From the NCBI RefSeq assembly GCF_000213055.1, contig NZ_CM001165.1, positions 5,106,945 through 5,170,944 of the forward strand: a stretch of 64,000 bases of DNA. Reading direction: 5' to 3'. The stretch comes from Streptomyces sp. Tu6071. GTDB lineage: Bacteria; Actinomycetota; Actinomycetes; Streptomycetales; Streptomycetaceae. The position numbers and the translations under genes are program-made. The notes beneath the pieces are model-generated. The model did no database searches, had not been told where the DNA came from, and saw nothing but the letters and a program-made list of their open reading frames with translations. Below are positions 1 to 8,456 of the stretch, piece after piece. Positions within the stretch are counted from its first letter, which is position 1, and each line of letters starts with the position of its first letter.

Positions 1-614
1 GGCGGGTTGTTCCTGGACTGCTGCCAGGTGCCGCCGGAGGCCGACTGGTTGGTGGCGCCGCTGCTCACCATGAAGCCGTTGACGCCGTTGTCGGTGGAGC
101 TGTAGGTGGTGTTCGCGTGCAGCACCGGGGTCTGGAAGCGGTACGGGGTCGTGTTGCTGCCCCCGGTGCGCAGCTGGGGGTTCGGGTACCAGCCGGCCGG
201 GGCCGCGATCTGCCGCACCCAGAAGCGCGCGCCCGCGTTGGCCCCGCCGGGGTCCGTGTCCGGCACGACGAAGGAGCAGTCGCCGTCGCCGTCCGAGACG
301 CACTCCCCGAGCAGGGTGCCGCCGCTCGCCGCCGTCCAGAGCCCGAGCCGCGTCCCGGCGAGCGGGGCCACGGTCTGGTCGCCGTTGCGGTCGCCGCCGG
401 TCGTGACGGTGACGACGGAGGTCGTGGCGGAGGGCGAGGGAACGGTACGGGGCGCGGGCTTCGCGACGGCGGGCGGCGTGGCGACCGCGTGCGGGCCCGC
501 GCCGCCGAGGAGGAGGCCGGGGAGGGCGGCGAGGAGGGCGGCGGTCCGCAGCGGGGCGGCGCGGCGCGCGGGGGCGCCGCGCGGGATGGGGCGGAAGGGC
601 CTCAAGGGGGACAT
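1..614 (-). CDS. Secreted SpaA/prealbumin-like protein, 3' part missing
   Basis: Left-edge fragment; the C-terminal part lies outside the window. From the ATG (complement of 612-614) the protein begins with a basic segment (MSPLRPFRPIPRG) and a hydrophobic core at about residues 24-42 (AALLAALPGLLLGGAG), a typical export signal. Residues ~62-160 read TTGGDRNGDQTVAPLAG, then GECVSDGDGDCSFVVPD and RQIAAPAGWYPNPQLRTG, which resembles the SpaA/prealbumin-like beta fold of Gram-positive surface proteins. It ends at the edge in SASGGTWQQSRNNPP. In Streptomyces such N-termini are often followed by a von Willebrand A domain, but that part cannot be seen here. It is divergent from the ureohydrolase gene. 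Confidence 0.6.
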   Translation of the reverse strand, partial: MSPLRPFRPIPRGAPARRAAPLRTAALLAALPGLLLGGAGPHAVATPPAVAKPAPRTVPSPSATTSVVTVTTGGDRNGDQTVAPLAGTRLGLWTAASGGTLLGECVSDGDGDCSFVVPDTDPGGANAGARFWVRQIAAPAGWYPNPQLRTGGSNTTPYRFQTPVLHANTTYSSTDNGVNGFMVSSGATNQSASGGTWQQSRNNP

Positions 615-746
615 AACGTCAGATAGTCACACAAAGGATCGGGTGGGTGAGGGAGGGGAACGGGGTGTCGCCGAGACGCCCCGTTACAGTCGATGGCACG
701 CCCCCCGATGACGCGGGGCGGTCATCTGACCAGCGAAGAGGCACCC

Positions 747-1733
747 ATGAACGACCGCATCACGCCGCCCGCCGAGGCTCCGCGCGGCCCTGTCGACTCC
801 TCCCGCGTCCCGCGGTACGCGGGTCCCGCGACGTTCGCGCGGCTGCCGCGCGTGGACGAGGTCGCCCGTACCGAGGTCGCGGTCGTGGGCGTTCCCTTCG
901 ACACCGGTGTCTCCTACCGCCCCGGCGCCCGCTTCGGGGGCAACGCGATCCGCGAGGCGTCCCGCCTCCTGCGGCCCTACAACCCCGCCCAGGACGCCTC
1001 GCCCTTCGCCCTCGCGCAGGTCGCCGACGCCGGTGACATAGCGGTCAACCCGTTCGACATCGACGAGGCCGTCGAGACCGTCCAGCACGAGGCCGGGCGC
1101 CTCCTGGACTCCGGCGCCCGCCTCATGACCCTCGGCGGCGACCACACGATCGCGCTGCCCCTGCTGCGCGCCGTCGCCGAGCGCCACGGGCCCGTCGCCC
1201 TCCTTCACTTCGACGCCCACCTCGACACCTGGGACACCTACTTCGGCGCCGCCTACACCCACGGCACCCCCTTCCGCCGCGCCGTCGAGGAAGGCATCCT
1301 CGACACCTCCGCCCTCTCGCACGTCGGCACCCGCGGCCCCCTCTACGGCAAGCAGGACCTCACCGACGACGCCAAGATGGGCTTCGGCATCGTCACCGCC
1401 GCCGACGTCATGCGCCGCGGCACCGACGAGATCACCGACCAGCTCCGCCAGCGCATCGGCGACCGCCCCCTCTACGTCTCCGTCGACATCGACGTCCTCG
1501 ACCCCGCCCACGCCCCCGGCACCGGCACCCCCGAGGCCGGTGGCCTCACCTCCCGCGAACTCCTCGAAATCCTGCGGGGCCTCGCCGACTGCCACCTCGT
1601 CTCCGCCGACCTCGTCGAGGTCGCCCCCGCCTACGACCACGCCGAGATCACCGCCGTCGCCGCCTCCCACACCGCCTACGAACTCACCACCCTCATGACC
1701 CGCCGCATCGCCGCCGAACGAGACGCGGGCTGA
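747..1733 (+). CDS. speB: Ureohydrolase (agmatinase / guanidinobutyrase family)
   Basis: 328-residue enzyme of the arginase/agmatinase superfamily, which hydrolyses a guanidino compound to urea plus an amine with a binuclear Mn centre. All metal-ligand motifs are visible: GGDHTIAL (about residue 130), [10 protein letters not shown] (about 154) and [19 protein letters not shown] (about 246). ATG 747 is preferred over the in-frame ATG at 693 because GAAGAG lies just upstream and homologues begin near here. The next gene, 82 bp on, encodes a TPP-dependent decarboxylase-like enzyme on the same strand. That pairing makes 4-guanidinobutyrate a plausible alternative substrate to agmatine; sequence alone does not decide between them. 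Confidence 0.9.
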   Translation: MNDRITPPAEAPRGPVDSSRVPRYAGPATFARLPRVDEVARTEVAVVGVPFDTGVSYRPGARFGGNAIREASRLLRPYNPAQDASPFALAQVADAGDIAVNPFDIDEAVETVQHEAGRLLDSGARLMTLGGDHTIALPLLRAVAERHGPVALLHFDAHLDTWDTYFGAAYTHGTPFRRAVEEGILDTSALSHVGTRGPLYGKQDLTDDAKMGFGIVTAADVMRRGTDEITDQLRQRIGDRPLYVSVDIDVLDPAHAPGTGTPEAGGLTSRELLEILRGLADCHLVSADLVEVAPAYDHAEITAVAASHTAYELTTLMTRRIAAERDAG

Positions 1734-1815
1734 GCGGCGACGACGGTACGGGCCCGCCCGGGACCCGTACCGCCGCCCCCGCCCCCGTACCGCACCCCCA
1801 CCGGAAGGACCCGCG

Positions 1816-3492
1816 TTGAGCCACGACCACGACATCGAACTGCGCCCCACCGAGGCCCAGACGCGCGCGGCGCTCGACCCGCCCGCCGGGCGGACGGGCG
1901 GGGACCTCGTCGTGGAGACCCTGCACGGGCTCGGCGCGACGACCGTCTTCGGGCTCCCCGGGCAGCACGCGCTCGCGCTCTTCGACGCGGTGCGCCGCTC
2001 CTCGCTCGCGTACGTCGGGCTGCGCGTCGAGAACAACGCGGCCTTCGCCGCCGACGGCTACGGGCGGGTCACGGGCGAGGCGGCCCCGCTCCTCCTCTCG
2101 ACCGGCCCCGGCGCGCTCACCTCGCTCTCCGCCCTCCAGGAGGCAGCCGCCTCCAGCTCCCCGGTCCTTGCGATCTGCTCGCAGGTCCCGGCCGCGGGCC
2201 TGGGCGGCGGGCGCCACGGCTACCTGCACGAACTGCGCGACCAGCAGGGCTCGGTACGGGACATCGTGAAGTCCGTGCACGTCGTGCGCGCCGCCTCGCA
2301 GATCCCCTCGGCGATCGCCGCCGCGTGGGAGTCCGCGCTGAGCGCCCCGCACGGCCCTGTATGGGTCGAGATCCCGCAGGACGTCCTCGCCGCCGAGACC
2401 CTCCTCCCCGAGGTCAACGCCCCCGACGCGCTGCCCGAGCCGCTCGTCCCGCGCCCCGAGCTGACCGCGCTCGCCGCCGACTGGCTCGCGCACGCCGAGC
2501 GGCCCGTGGTCCTCGCGGGCGGCGGGGTCGTACGGGCCGACGCGGCGGGCAAACTGCGCGCGCTCGCCGAGCACATGAACCTGCCGGTCGTGACGACGTA
2601 CGGCGGCAAGGGCGCCTTCCCGTGGGAGCACCCCCTCTCCGGCCAGTCCTGGATGGAGGACCGGCACACGACGGACTTCCTCGCCGACGCGGACGTCCTC
2701 CTCGTCGTCGGCTCGGGCCTCGGCGAACTCTCCTCGCACTACCACTCCCTGGCGCCGGGCGGCCGGATCATCCAGATCGAGGCCGACCTCGGGAAGCTGG
2801 AGGCCAACCACCGCGCCCTCGGCATCCACGCGGACGCCCGGCTGGCTCTCCAGGCCCTCCTGGAGACGGCCCCGCCGCGCGAGGACCCGGAAGCGCCCGC
2901 ACGCGTGGCGGAGCTGCTGCGGAAGGTCCGGGCGCGCCTGGACGCACAGGACCTGAGCCGGGAACGCGAACTCCTGACGACGATCCGCGCCGCGCTCCCC
3001 GACGACTCCCCGAGCTTCTGGGACATGACGATCCTCGGCTACTGGGCCTGGGCGGGCTTCGACCCCCGCGGCCCCGGCACGATGCACACGGCCCAGGGCG
3101 CGGGCGGCCTCGGCCTCGCCTTCCCGGCGGCCCTGGGCGCGGCGGTCGCCGACCCGACCCGCCCGGTCCTCGCGGTCACGGGCGACGGCGGCGCGATGTA
3201 CTCCCTGGCCGAACTGGCGACGGCCCGCCAGCACGGCCTCCCCGTCACCTGGCTCGTGGTCGACGACGGCGGCTACGGCATCCTGCGCGAGTACCTGACG
3301 GGCGCGTACGGCGAGGCGGTCGGCACCGAACTGTCCCGCCCGGACTTCGTCGCCCTGGCCGAGTCCTTCGGCGTCCCCGCCCTGACCACGACGGCGACGG
3401 ACCTGGGCAAGGACCTGGCGGAGGCGCTGGAGAGCGGGGAGCCGAGGGTGGTGGTGCTGCGGGAGCGGCTGCGGATGTTCGAGGAGAGCTGA
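1816..3492 (+). CDS. Thiamine-pyrophosphate-dependent enzyme (acetolactate-synthase-like decarboxylase)
   Basis: 558 residues with the three-domain layout of TPP enzymes. The N-terminal PYR domain has the activating Glu in LRVENNAAFAADGYGR (about residue 71). A central Rossmann domain covers about 200-340. The C-terminal PP domain has the cofactor motif GDGGAMYSLAELATARQHG from about residue 456, ending VVDDGGYG (DD where many relatives have NN). Start is TTG 1816 with GGAAGGA upstream. It follows the ureohydrolase in the same direction. In Pseudomonas a related enzyme (AruI) decarboxylates 2-ketoarginine upstream of a guanidinobutyrase, so a role in arginine breakdown is a reasonable inference. 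True acetolactate synthase is unlikely because no regulatory subunit is next to it. Confidence 0.82.
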   Translation: MSHDHDIELRPTEAQTRAALDPPAGRTGGDLVVETLHGLGATTVFGLPGQHALALFDAVRRSSLAYVGLRVENNAAFAADGYGRVTGEAAPLLLSTGPGALTSLSALQEAAASSSPVLAICSQVPAAGLGGGRHGYLHELRDQQGSVRDIVKSVHVVRAASQIPSAIAAAWESALSAPHGPVWVEIPQDVLAAETLLPEVNAPDALPEPLVPRPELTALAADWLAHAERPVVLAGGGVVRADAAGKLRALAEHMNLPVVTTYGGKGAFPWEHPLSGQSWMEDRHTTDFLADADVLLVVGSGLGELSSHYHSLAPGGRIIQIEADLGKLEANHRALGIHADARLALQALLETAPPREDPEAPARVAELLRKVRARLDAQDLSRERELLTTIRAALPDDSPSFWDMTILGYWAWAGFDPRGPGTMHTAQGAGGLGLAFPAALGAAVADPTRPVLAVTGDGGAMYSLAELATARQHGLPVTWLVVDDGGYGILREYLTGAYGEAVGTELSRPDFVALAESFGVPALTTTATDLGKDLAEALESGEPRVVVLRERLRMFEES

Positions 3493-3532
3493 GGCGCGGG
3501 GGCGCGGAGCGCGAAGGGCCGGGGCGGCCCCC

Positions 3533-3538
3533 TATGCT
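3533..3538 (+). promoter_or_regulatory. Leaderless -10 box TATGCT for the VOC gene
   Basis: TATGCT fits the actinobacterial TAnnnT -10 pattern and ends 7 nt before the ATG at 3546. No Shine-Dalgarno sequence is present, so the transcript probably starts at or next to the start codon. This spacing also argues for ATG 3546 over the in-frame ATG at 3534, which lies inside the -10 box. Confidence 0.55.
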
Positions 3539-3545
3539 GCGCCGC

Positions 3546-4298
3546 ATGGCGTTGCGACTGGTGAAGGTGGGTCTGAAGGCGCGCGACGATGTGGCGCTCG
3601 GGCGGTTCTGGGCGGGGGCGCTCGGGTGGCGGGCGGGCGGTGAGGGGGCCGGGGTCACCCGTCTCGCGCCCCAGGGCTTGGACCGGGCCGGTACGGCGGC
3701 CCTCGGCGTCGATCTCGTGCGCGTACCGGAACCGGAGGCCGTCGCGTACCGGGCCCACCTCGACCTCGCCAGCGACTCGCCCGAGCACCAGGAGGAGTTG
3801 GTCGCGCGGCTGACCGCGCTCGGTGCGGAGCGGGTGGACATCGGGCAGGGCGAGGTGCCGTGGACGGTGATGGCGGACCCCGAGGGCAACGTCTTCTGCG
3901 TGCTGGAGCCCCGCGAGACGTACCGGGACACGGGGCCGGTCGCCGCCGTCGTCGTGGACTGCGCGGACCCGCACGCGCTCGCGGCCTTCTGGGGCGGGGC
4001 GGCGGGCTGGGAGGTCCGGGAGACCCGCGGGGACCTCGTGCGGCTGCGCGGCCCCGGGAACGTGGGCCCGTACCTGGAGTTCTTCCGCCGGGCGCCCGGC
4101 ACGACGCCCCTGCGCCACCGCCTCCACCTCGACGCCCTCCCGCTCCCGGCCCACGACCTGAAGGCCGAGATCGCCCGCCTCGAACGCCTCGGCGCCCGCA
4201 CGGTGGACGGGGGCCGGGGCGAGGCGTCCTGCCGACCGATGGCCGACATCGAGGGCAACGAGTTCTGCCTGCTCGTCCCCGGGGCCGGGGCGGAGTGA
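3546..4298 (+). CDS. Two-domain VOC (glyoxalase/bleomycin-resistance fold) protein
   Basis: 250 residues made of two vicinal-oxygen-chelate modules. Module 1 runs about 1-125 (VKVGLKARDDVALGRFWAGALGW to MADPEGNVFCVLEP) and module 2 about 130-250 (AAVVVDCADPHALAAFWGG to MADIEGNEFCLLVP). The repeated D(P/I)EGN(V/E)FC ending is typical of the glyoxalase_6-type proteins of actinobacteria. Members bind small molecules or act as metal-dependent isomerases or dioxygenases, but the substrate cannot be inferred. The gene appears to have its own leaderless promoter and converges on the GT-C glycosyltransferase gene 30 bp away. Confidence 0.8.
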   Translation: MALRLVKVGLKARDDVALGRFWAGALGWRAGGEGAGVTRLAPQGLDRAGTAALGVDLVRVPEPEAVAYRAHLDLASDSPEHQEELVARLTALGAERVDIGQGEVPWTVMADPEGNVFCVLEPRETYRDTGPVAAVVVDCADPHALAAFWGGAAGWEVRETRGDLVRLRGPGNVGPYLEFFRRAPGTTPLRHRLHLDALPLPAHDLKAEIARLERLGARTVDGGRGEASCRPMADIEGNEFCLLVPGAGAE

Positions 4299-4328
4299 GC
4301 CGCGCGCACGCGGTCACCGCCGCCCCGC

Positions 4329-5879
4329 TCACCACGACGTCAGCAGCAGGTGGTTGAGGAGCAACGCGAGGACCGCCTGCGCCGCGAGCCACAGCCGGGG
4401 TCTCGGCAGGAGGGCGGCGGCCGGGAGGAGCCAGACGGTGAAGGGCAGCCAGATCCGTTCCGTCTCGGCCTTGCTCATGCCGGACAGGTCGGCCGCGAGG
4501 AGCGCCACGAGGGCGGCGCAGACGAGGAACGCGAGCCGCGCCTGCGGGGCGGCCTCCACCCCCGTACCCGGCCGTGGCACCGTCTCCACTCCGGTCCCGG
4601 CCCGTGGCACCGTCTCCACCCCGGTCCCGGCCCGTGGCACCGTCTCCACCGCCGTGCCCGCCGGGGACAGCGTCTCCGCCCCGGGGCCCGCCGGGGGCAC
4701 CGTCCCCGCCCCGGAGCCGCCCGGCAGCCCCGTACCCGTCCCGGGCTCCGGCCCCCGCCGCCGGGCGCGCAGGGCCTCCCCCGCGCCGCGGATCAGCTCC
4801 GCGACGGAGCGGCGCAGGCCCGCGACCGTGGCGAGGCCCACGACGAGGACGGTGCCGGCCAGGTTGGCCCACACGAAGTAGCCGTACGGGCGTTTGCCGC
4901 CCGCGCCCTGGTAGTACCGCTCGACCAGGATGTGGTACGCCTCCCACCAGTTGAAGCCGAGCGCCGTGAACACGGCGGGCACGACCACGAGTCCGGCGAG
5001 CAGGTACAGGAGGAGCACGGGTTTCCGGCGGACCCCGTGGCGGCCGAGCAGGAGCACCGCGCAGCCGATGACGGCGAACAGCGTCAGCCCGTACGAGAGG
5101 TAGAGCGCGAGGCCGAACAGCAGCCCCGAACCCGCCGCCCAGGCGGGGGAGCGGCCCGTCACGGCGAGGGCGAGAAGGGCGACGGCCCAGGCGGCGACGG
5201 CGGCGAAGTAGCCGTCCGCCGAGACCCCCACCCACACCGCGGCGGGCGCGAGGACCAGGAAGAGGGCCGCGCGCCGCGCCAGGTCCTCGCCCGCGAGCGC
5301 CCGTACCGCGATCAGCGCGGCGACCCCCGCCGAGGCCCCGACGACGATGCACCACATGCCCGCCCAGCCGCCGCCCCCGAGCCCCACGCGGTCGAGCAGG
5401 ACGAACGTCACCGTCGCCGCCGGGGGGTGCCCGGCGGTGTGCGGGGGCCAGTGGTGCGGGGAGTCCAGAAGGATGTGGTGCGTGAAGTCCCTGAGCGTCG
5501 CGGGGATGTCCTGGAAGCGGTCGATGACCCGCAGGTACTCGTAACGCGAGGTCAGCCGCTCGGCGATGCCCCGGTACCAGCCGTCGATCCAGGCGAGCGA
5601 GAAGGTCCACGCGGTCGCGGCGGCCCACACCGCGAGGAGCAGCGCCCGCCACGGCAGCCGGGCGACGAGCGGCGGACCGTGGAGGACCACGGCCGCGGCC
5701 ACGAGGATCGCGGCCGGGGTGCCGGGCCCCACGTGGGGCTCCCACCGCGCGTACAGCGGGGGCCAGTCCACGAAGAGGTTGTCGTGGCGCGCCCTCAGGT
5801 GGCGCCCGATCAGGGCTGCCGCCACCACGAGGAGAGCGGCGCCCAGGACGGCGTGGAGATCATGTCGGCTGCGGTGCAC
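4329..5879 (-). CDS. Integral membrane GT-C type glycosyltransferase
   Basis: 516 residues, GTG start (complement 5877-5879). About ten hydrophobic helices are visible, for example LGAALLVVAAALIG near 12-26 and ALLALAVTGRSPAWAAGSGLLFGLALYLSYG in the middle. After the first helix comes the luminal acidic/aromatic loop DNLFVDWPPLY, in the place where GT-C enzymes using polyprenyl-phosphate sugars carry their catalytic acid. A long hydrophilic loop near residues 390-440 is built from decapeptide repeats (TGVETVPRA) coded by five 30-bp units. It probably transfers a mannosyl or similar residue onto surface lipids, proteins or glycans; acceptor unknown. A TAGCGT -10 box sits 6 nt before the start. 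Confidence 0.75.
   Translation of the reverse strand: MHRSRHDLHAVLGAALLVVAAALIGRHLRARHDNLFVDWPPLYARWEPHVGPGTPAAILVAAAVVLHGPPLVARLPWRALLLAVWAAATAWTFSLAWIDGWYRGIAERLTSRYEYLRVIDRFQDIPATLRDFTHHILLDSPHHWPPHTAGHPPAATVTFVLLDRVGLGGGGWAGMWCIVVGASAGVAALIAVRALAGEDLARRAALFLVLAPAAVWVGVSADGYFAAVAAWAVALLALAVTGRSPAWAAGSGLLFGLALYLSYGLTLFAVIGCAVLLLGRHGVRRKPVLLLYLLAGLVVVPAVFTALGFNWWEAYHILVERYYQGAGGKRPYGYFVWANLAGTVLVVGLATVAGLRRSVAELIRGAGEALRARRRGPEPGTGTGLPGGSGAGTVPPAGPGAETLSPAGTAVETVPRAGTGVETVPRAGTGVETVPRPGTGVEAAPQARLAFLVCAALVALLAADLSGMSKAETERIWLPFTVWLLPAAALLPRPRLWLAAQAVLALLLNHLLLTSW
4561..4710. repeat. Five tandem 30-bp units inside the GT-C gene
   Basis: Units begin at 4561, 4591, 4621, 4651 and 4681. Units 2 and 3 are identical, while units 4 and 5 have diverged. 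Because 30 bp is ten codons the array stays in frame and encodes a repeated TGVETVPRA-type loop between two membrane helices. Confidence 0.9.
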
Positions 5880-5885
5880 GTCCCG

Positions 5886-5891
5886 ACGCTA
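5886..5891 (-). promoter_or_regulatory. Leaderless -10 box TAGCGT for the GT-C gene
   Basis: Read on the minus strand, TAGCGT is followed by 6 nt and then the GTG start at 5879, with no ribosome-binding site between. The same hexamer with the same spacing precedes the epimerase gene at 13012. Confidence 0.5.
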
Positions 5892-5980
5892 GGCCGCCTG
5901 CACGTTCTCCCCTCGCTCCTCGCGGCGAATGTCAGCGTTTCGTCATGGGTCGTAGCCCCGGTGGCGGGGTCCCGGCGGCC

Positions 5981-5986
5981 TACGGT
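5981..5986 (+). promoter_or_regulatory. Leaderless -10 box TACGGT for the molybdopterin oxidoreductase gene
   Basis: TACGGT lies 6 nt before ATG 5993 with no Shine-Dalgarno sequence. It supports 5993 over the upstream in-frame ATG at 5945, which would put the promoter inside the coding region. Confidence 0.5.
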
Positions 5987-5992
5987 CCTGCC

Positions 5993-7339
5993 ATGCGCGT
6001 TCCCTCCCGGCTGCTGCCCTCCTCGCCCGGCTTCTGGCGCAGCCCCCTGCGCGGGCCGCGGTTCACCTCGGTCCTGGGCCTCGTCCTGCTCGTCGGCGTC
6101 ACCGTCCTGTTCGTGACGGGCCTGCTGTCGTACGCGGCGTACAACCCGGGGCTCGGCGGCGTCAACGACAGGACACCGGACAAGGGACTGCTCGGCTTCT
6201 ACCTCTTCGACTGGCCCACCGACCCCTCCTGGCTCTACCGGCTCACGCAGGGGGTCCACGTCACGCTCGGCGTGACCCTGATCCCGGTGCTGCTCGCCAA
6301 GCTGTGGTCCGTCGTGCCGAAGCTCTTCGCGCTGCCGCCGGTCCGCTCCCTCGCGCACGCCCTCGAACGGATCACGATCCTGCTGCTCGTCGGCGGCGGC
6401 CTGTTCGAGTTCACGACCGGTGTCCTGAACGTGCAGCTCGACTACCTCTTCCCCGGCTCCTTCTACCCCCTGCACTTCTACGGGGCATGGCTCTTCTTCG
6501 CCGCGTTCCTCCTGCACGCCGCGCTGCGGGTCCCCCTCGCCGTCCGCACCGTCCGCCGGGCCCGCGCCCAGGGCAACCTGCTCGCACCGGCGGACGAACC
6601 GGCGGACAGACCGGCGGACGCACCGGCGGACAGGCCGACGGCGGGCGCGACCCGGGAGCAGGCGGGGGAGCCCGTCGCCCGGGAGGCGGACGCGCTCGTC
6701 GCCACCCACCCGGACGCGCCGACCGTCTCGCGGCGCGGGGCGCTGTGGTCCGTCGCGGGCGGCTCGCTCCTCCTGCTGGTCACGACGGCCGGGCAGAGCA
6801 TCGGCGGCTCCTGGCGCCGCACTGCCCTCCTCGCGCCGCACGGCGGCGAGGACCCCGGCAGCGGCCCCGGGGCCTTCCAGGTCAACAAGACCGCCGCCTA
6901 CGCCGGGATCACCACCGCCGGCACCCGCGAGGACACCTGGCGCCTCGAACTCAGGGGCCCCACCCGCACGGTCCGCCTCAGCCGCGCGCAGGTGCGCGCG
7001 CTGCCGCAGTACGGGGCCGCCCTGCCCATCGCCTGCGTCGAGGGCTGGTCCACGTCGGACCAGCACTGGCGCGGGGTACGGCTGCGCGACCTCGCCGCGC
7101 TCGCGGGGGAGCGGGAGGCGGTGGACGTGTACGTGGAATCGCTCCAGACCCACGGCACCTTCCGGCACGCCTGGCTGCGCGCCAACCAGGTCGCCGACCC
7201 GCGCTCCCTGCTGGCCCTGGAGGTCAACGGCGCGGACCTGACTCCCGACCACGGCTACCCGGCGCGGGTCATCGTGCCCGCCGCGCCCGGGGTGCTCAAC
7301 ACGAAGTGGGTCACCCGCATGACCTTCGGAAGGCCCTGA
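5993..7339 (+). CDS. Membrane-bound molybdopterin oxidoreductase with cytochrome-like N-terminus
   Basis: 448 residues. The N-terminal part (about 1-195) has four or five hydrophobic helices with several His (TQGVHVTLG, YPLHFYGAW, FLLHAALR) that could ligate heme, as in b-type cytochrome anchors. A charged linker rich in repeats of ADxPADxP (about 195-240) is followed by another helix (~253-273). The C-terminal domain is of the sulfite-oxidase/MsrP type, with IACVEGWSTSDQHWRGVRL, where Cys348 is the expected Mo ligand. It is presumably an extracytoplasmic redox enzyme fed by the membrane domain. A gene for a small four-helix protein follows 2 bp later and is probably co-translated. Confidence 0.85.
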   Translation: MRVPSRLLPSSPGFWRSPLRGPRFTSVLGLVLLVGVTVLFVTGLLSYAAYNPGLGGVNDRTPDKGLLGFYLFDWPTDPSWLYRLTQGVHVTLGVTLIPVLLAKLWSVVPKLFALPPVRSLAHALERITILLLVGGGLFEFTTGVLNVQLDYLFPGSFYPLHFYGAWLFFAAFLLHAALRVPLAVRTVRRARAQGNLLAPADEPADRPADAPADRPTAGATREQAGEPVAREADALVATHPDAPTVSRRGALWSVAGGSLLLLVTTAGQSIGGSWRRTALLAPHGGEDPGSGPGAFQVNKTAAYAGITTAGTREDTWRLELRGPTRTVRLSRAQVRALPQYGAALPIACVEGWSTSDQHWRGVRLRDLAALAGEREAVDVYVESLQTHGTFRHAWLRANQVADPRSLLALEVNGADLTPDHGYPARVIVPAAPGVLNTKWVTRMTFGRP

Positions 7340-7341
7340 CG

Positions 7342-7806
7342 ATGCGCCGGTTCACGCTCCCGCCCCTCGGCGGTCCGCTGCCCCTCCTGCTGACCCTCTG
7401 CTCGCTCGCGGTGAGCGCGTACGCCGCCGTGCGGCTCCTCTCCGGGGACTGGCTCGGCGTCGCGCTGTGGATCGTGGGCGCCGCCCTCCTCCACGACCTC
7501 GTCCTCGTCCCGCTCTACACCACCGCCGACCGGCTCCTCGTCCGCCCCTTCGCCGCGACGGGGCACCGGAGGTGGGCGGGGCACGTACGCGTGCCCGCCG
7601 CGCTCTCCCTGCTCCTGCTCCTCGTGTGGTTCCCGCTCATCAGCGGGCGCGTGGACGGGCAGTTCCGGTCCCTCACGGGCCGCTCGACCGACCCCTACCT
7701 CGGCCACTGGCTGCTGATCACGGCCGCCCTGTTCGCCGTCTCCGCGGTGGTGTTCGTGGTGCGGGTGCGCAGGGCGGCGAAGCGGCGCCCGTCCGCCGAC
7801 CACTGA
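7342..7806 (+). CDS. Four-helix membrane protein linked to the oxidoreductase
   Basis: 154 residues. ATG 7342 comes 2 bp after the previous stop, so translation is probably coupled. Four hydrophobic segments are visible at about 12-30, 36-60, 75-97 and 113-137, with a basic tail (VRRAAKRRPSADH). No catalytic motif is recognised. The close linkage suggests a partner or anchor of the molybdopterin oxidoreductase. Its last 112 bp overlap, on the opposite strand, the end of the methyltransferase gene. Confidence 0.75.
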   Translation: MRRFTLPPLGGPLPLLLTLCSLAVSAYAAVRLLSGDWLGVALWIVGAALLHDLVLVPLYTTADRLLVRPFAATGHRRWAGHVRVPAALSLLLLLVWFPLISGRVDGQFRSLTGRSTDPYLGHWLLITAALFAVSAVVFVVRVRRAAKRRPSADH

Positions 7807-8456
7807 GCGTCCGGGCGCAGTCCCGCGCGCGCCGCGTACCGCAGGAGCGCGGGGGTGCCGACCCGCGCCCACGCGAAGGGGTGCCCCGGCGTGCCGCTCA
7901 GGGCGCCCCCGGTGTCCACCACCTGCACCTCGGCGCGCTCGTCCACGTCCCCCGGCGCGGTCTCGGCGATGAGCAGGCCGCCCGGGGCGAGCAACTGGGC
8001 CACCCGCTCCAGGAGCGCGCACGGCCGCCCCCCGATGCCGATGTTGCCGTCCATCAGCAGGACCGTGCCCCACCGGCCCTCGCCCGGCAGCGGCTCGAAG
8101 ACGGAGCGGCGCACCGCCCGGCCGCCGAGCCGCCCGGTGTGCGCGACGGCGGCCTCGCTGACGTCCACGCCGAGCGCCGTCCGCCCCCGCCCGGCCAGTT
8201 CGGCGACGAGACGGCCCGGCCCGCAGCCCACGTCGAGCACCCGCCCCTCGCAGCGGTCGAGCGCCGCGCGGTCGGCCCGGTCGGCCGCCGCGCACCAGCG
8301 CTCCACCTCCAGTGGCAGGAGCCACCCGTCCGCCCGGCGCAGGAACAGCGGGCCGCGCCCGGCGCGCAGTGCGGCGGCGTACGGGTCCGAGGAGGCCCAG
8401 GCGGCGGGCGCGGCCGGGGCGCTCACGCCGGTGCCGCCCGCGGCCGGGGCGCTCAC
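7695..8456 (-). CDS. Class I SAM-dependent methyltransferase
   Basis: 253 residues from GTG (complement 8454-8456), overlapping the upstream stop by 4 nt (GTGA). The SAM-binding glycine motif I is VLDVGCGPGRLVAEL, followed by the acidic residue in ALGVDVSEAAV; further core motifs are TVLLMDGNIG and LLAPGGLLIAE. It is the third gene of a coupled operon (GT2, DUF2064, methyltransferase). The acceptor is unknown; the context suggests a sugar or lipid intermediate. The C-terminal ~37 codons run antisense into the end of the convergent membrane protein gene, so the exact 3' end deserves caution. Confidence 0.8.
   Translation of the reverse strand: MSAPAAGGTGVSAPAAPAAWASSDPYAAALRAGRGPLFLRRADGWLLPLEVERWCAAADRADRAALDRCEGRVLDVGCGPGRLVAELAGRGRTALGVDVSEAAVAHTGRLGGRAVRRSVFEPLPGEGRWGTVLLMDGNIGIGGRPCALLERVAQLLAPGGLLIAETAPGDVDERAEVQVVDTGGALSGTPGHPFAWARVGTPALLRYAARAGLRPDAQWSADGRRFAALRTRTTNTTAETANRAAVISSQWPR

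Noticed and set aside
1816..3492. Acetolactate synthase large subunit
   Set aside because: No adjacent small subunit or ilvC, and the gene is linked to a ureohydrolase; a decarboxylase-type role fits better.
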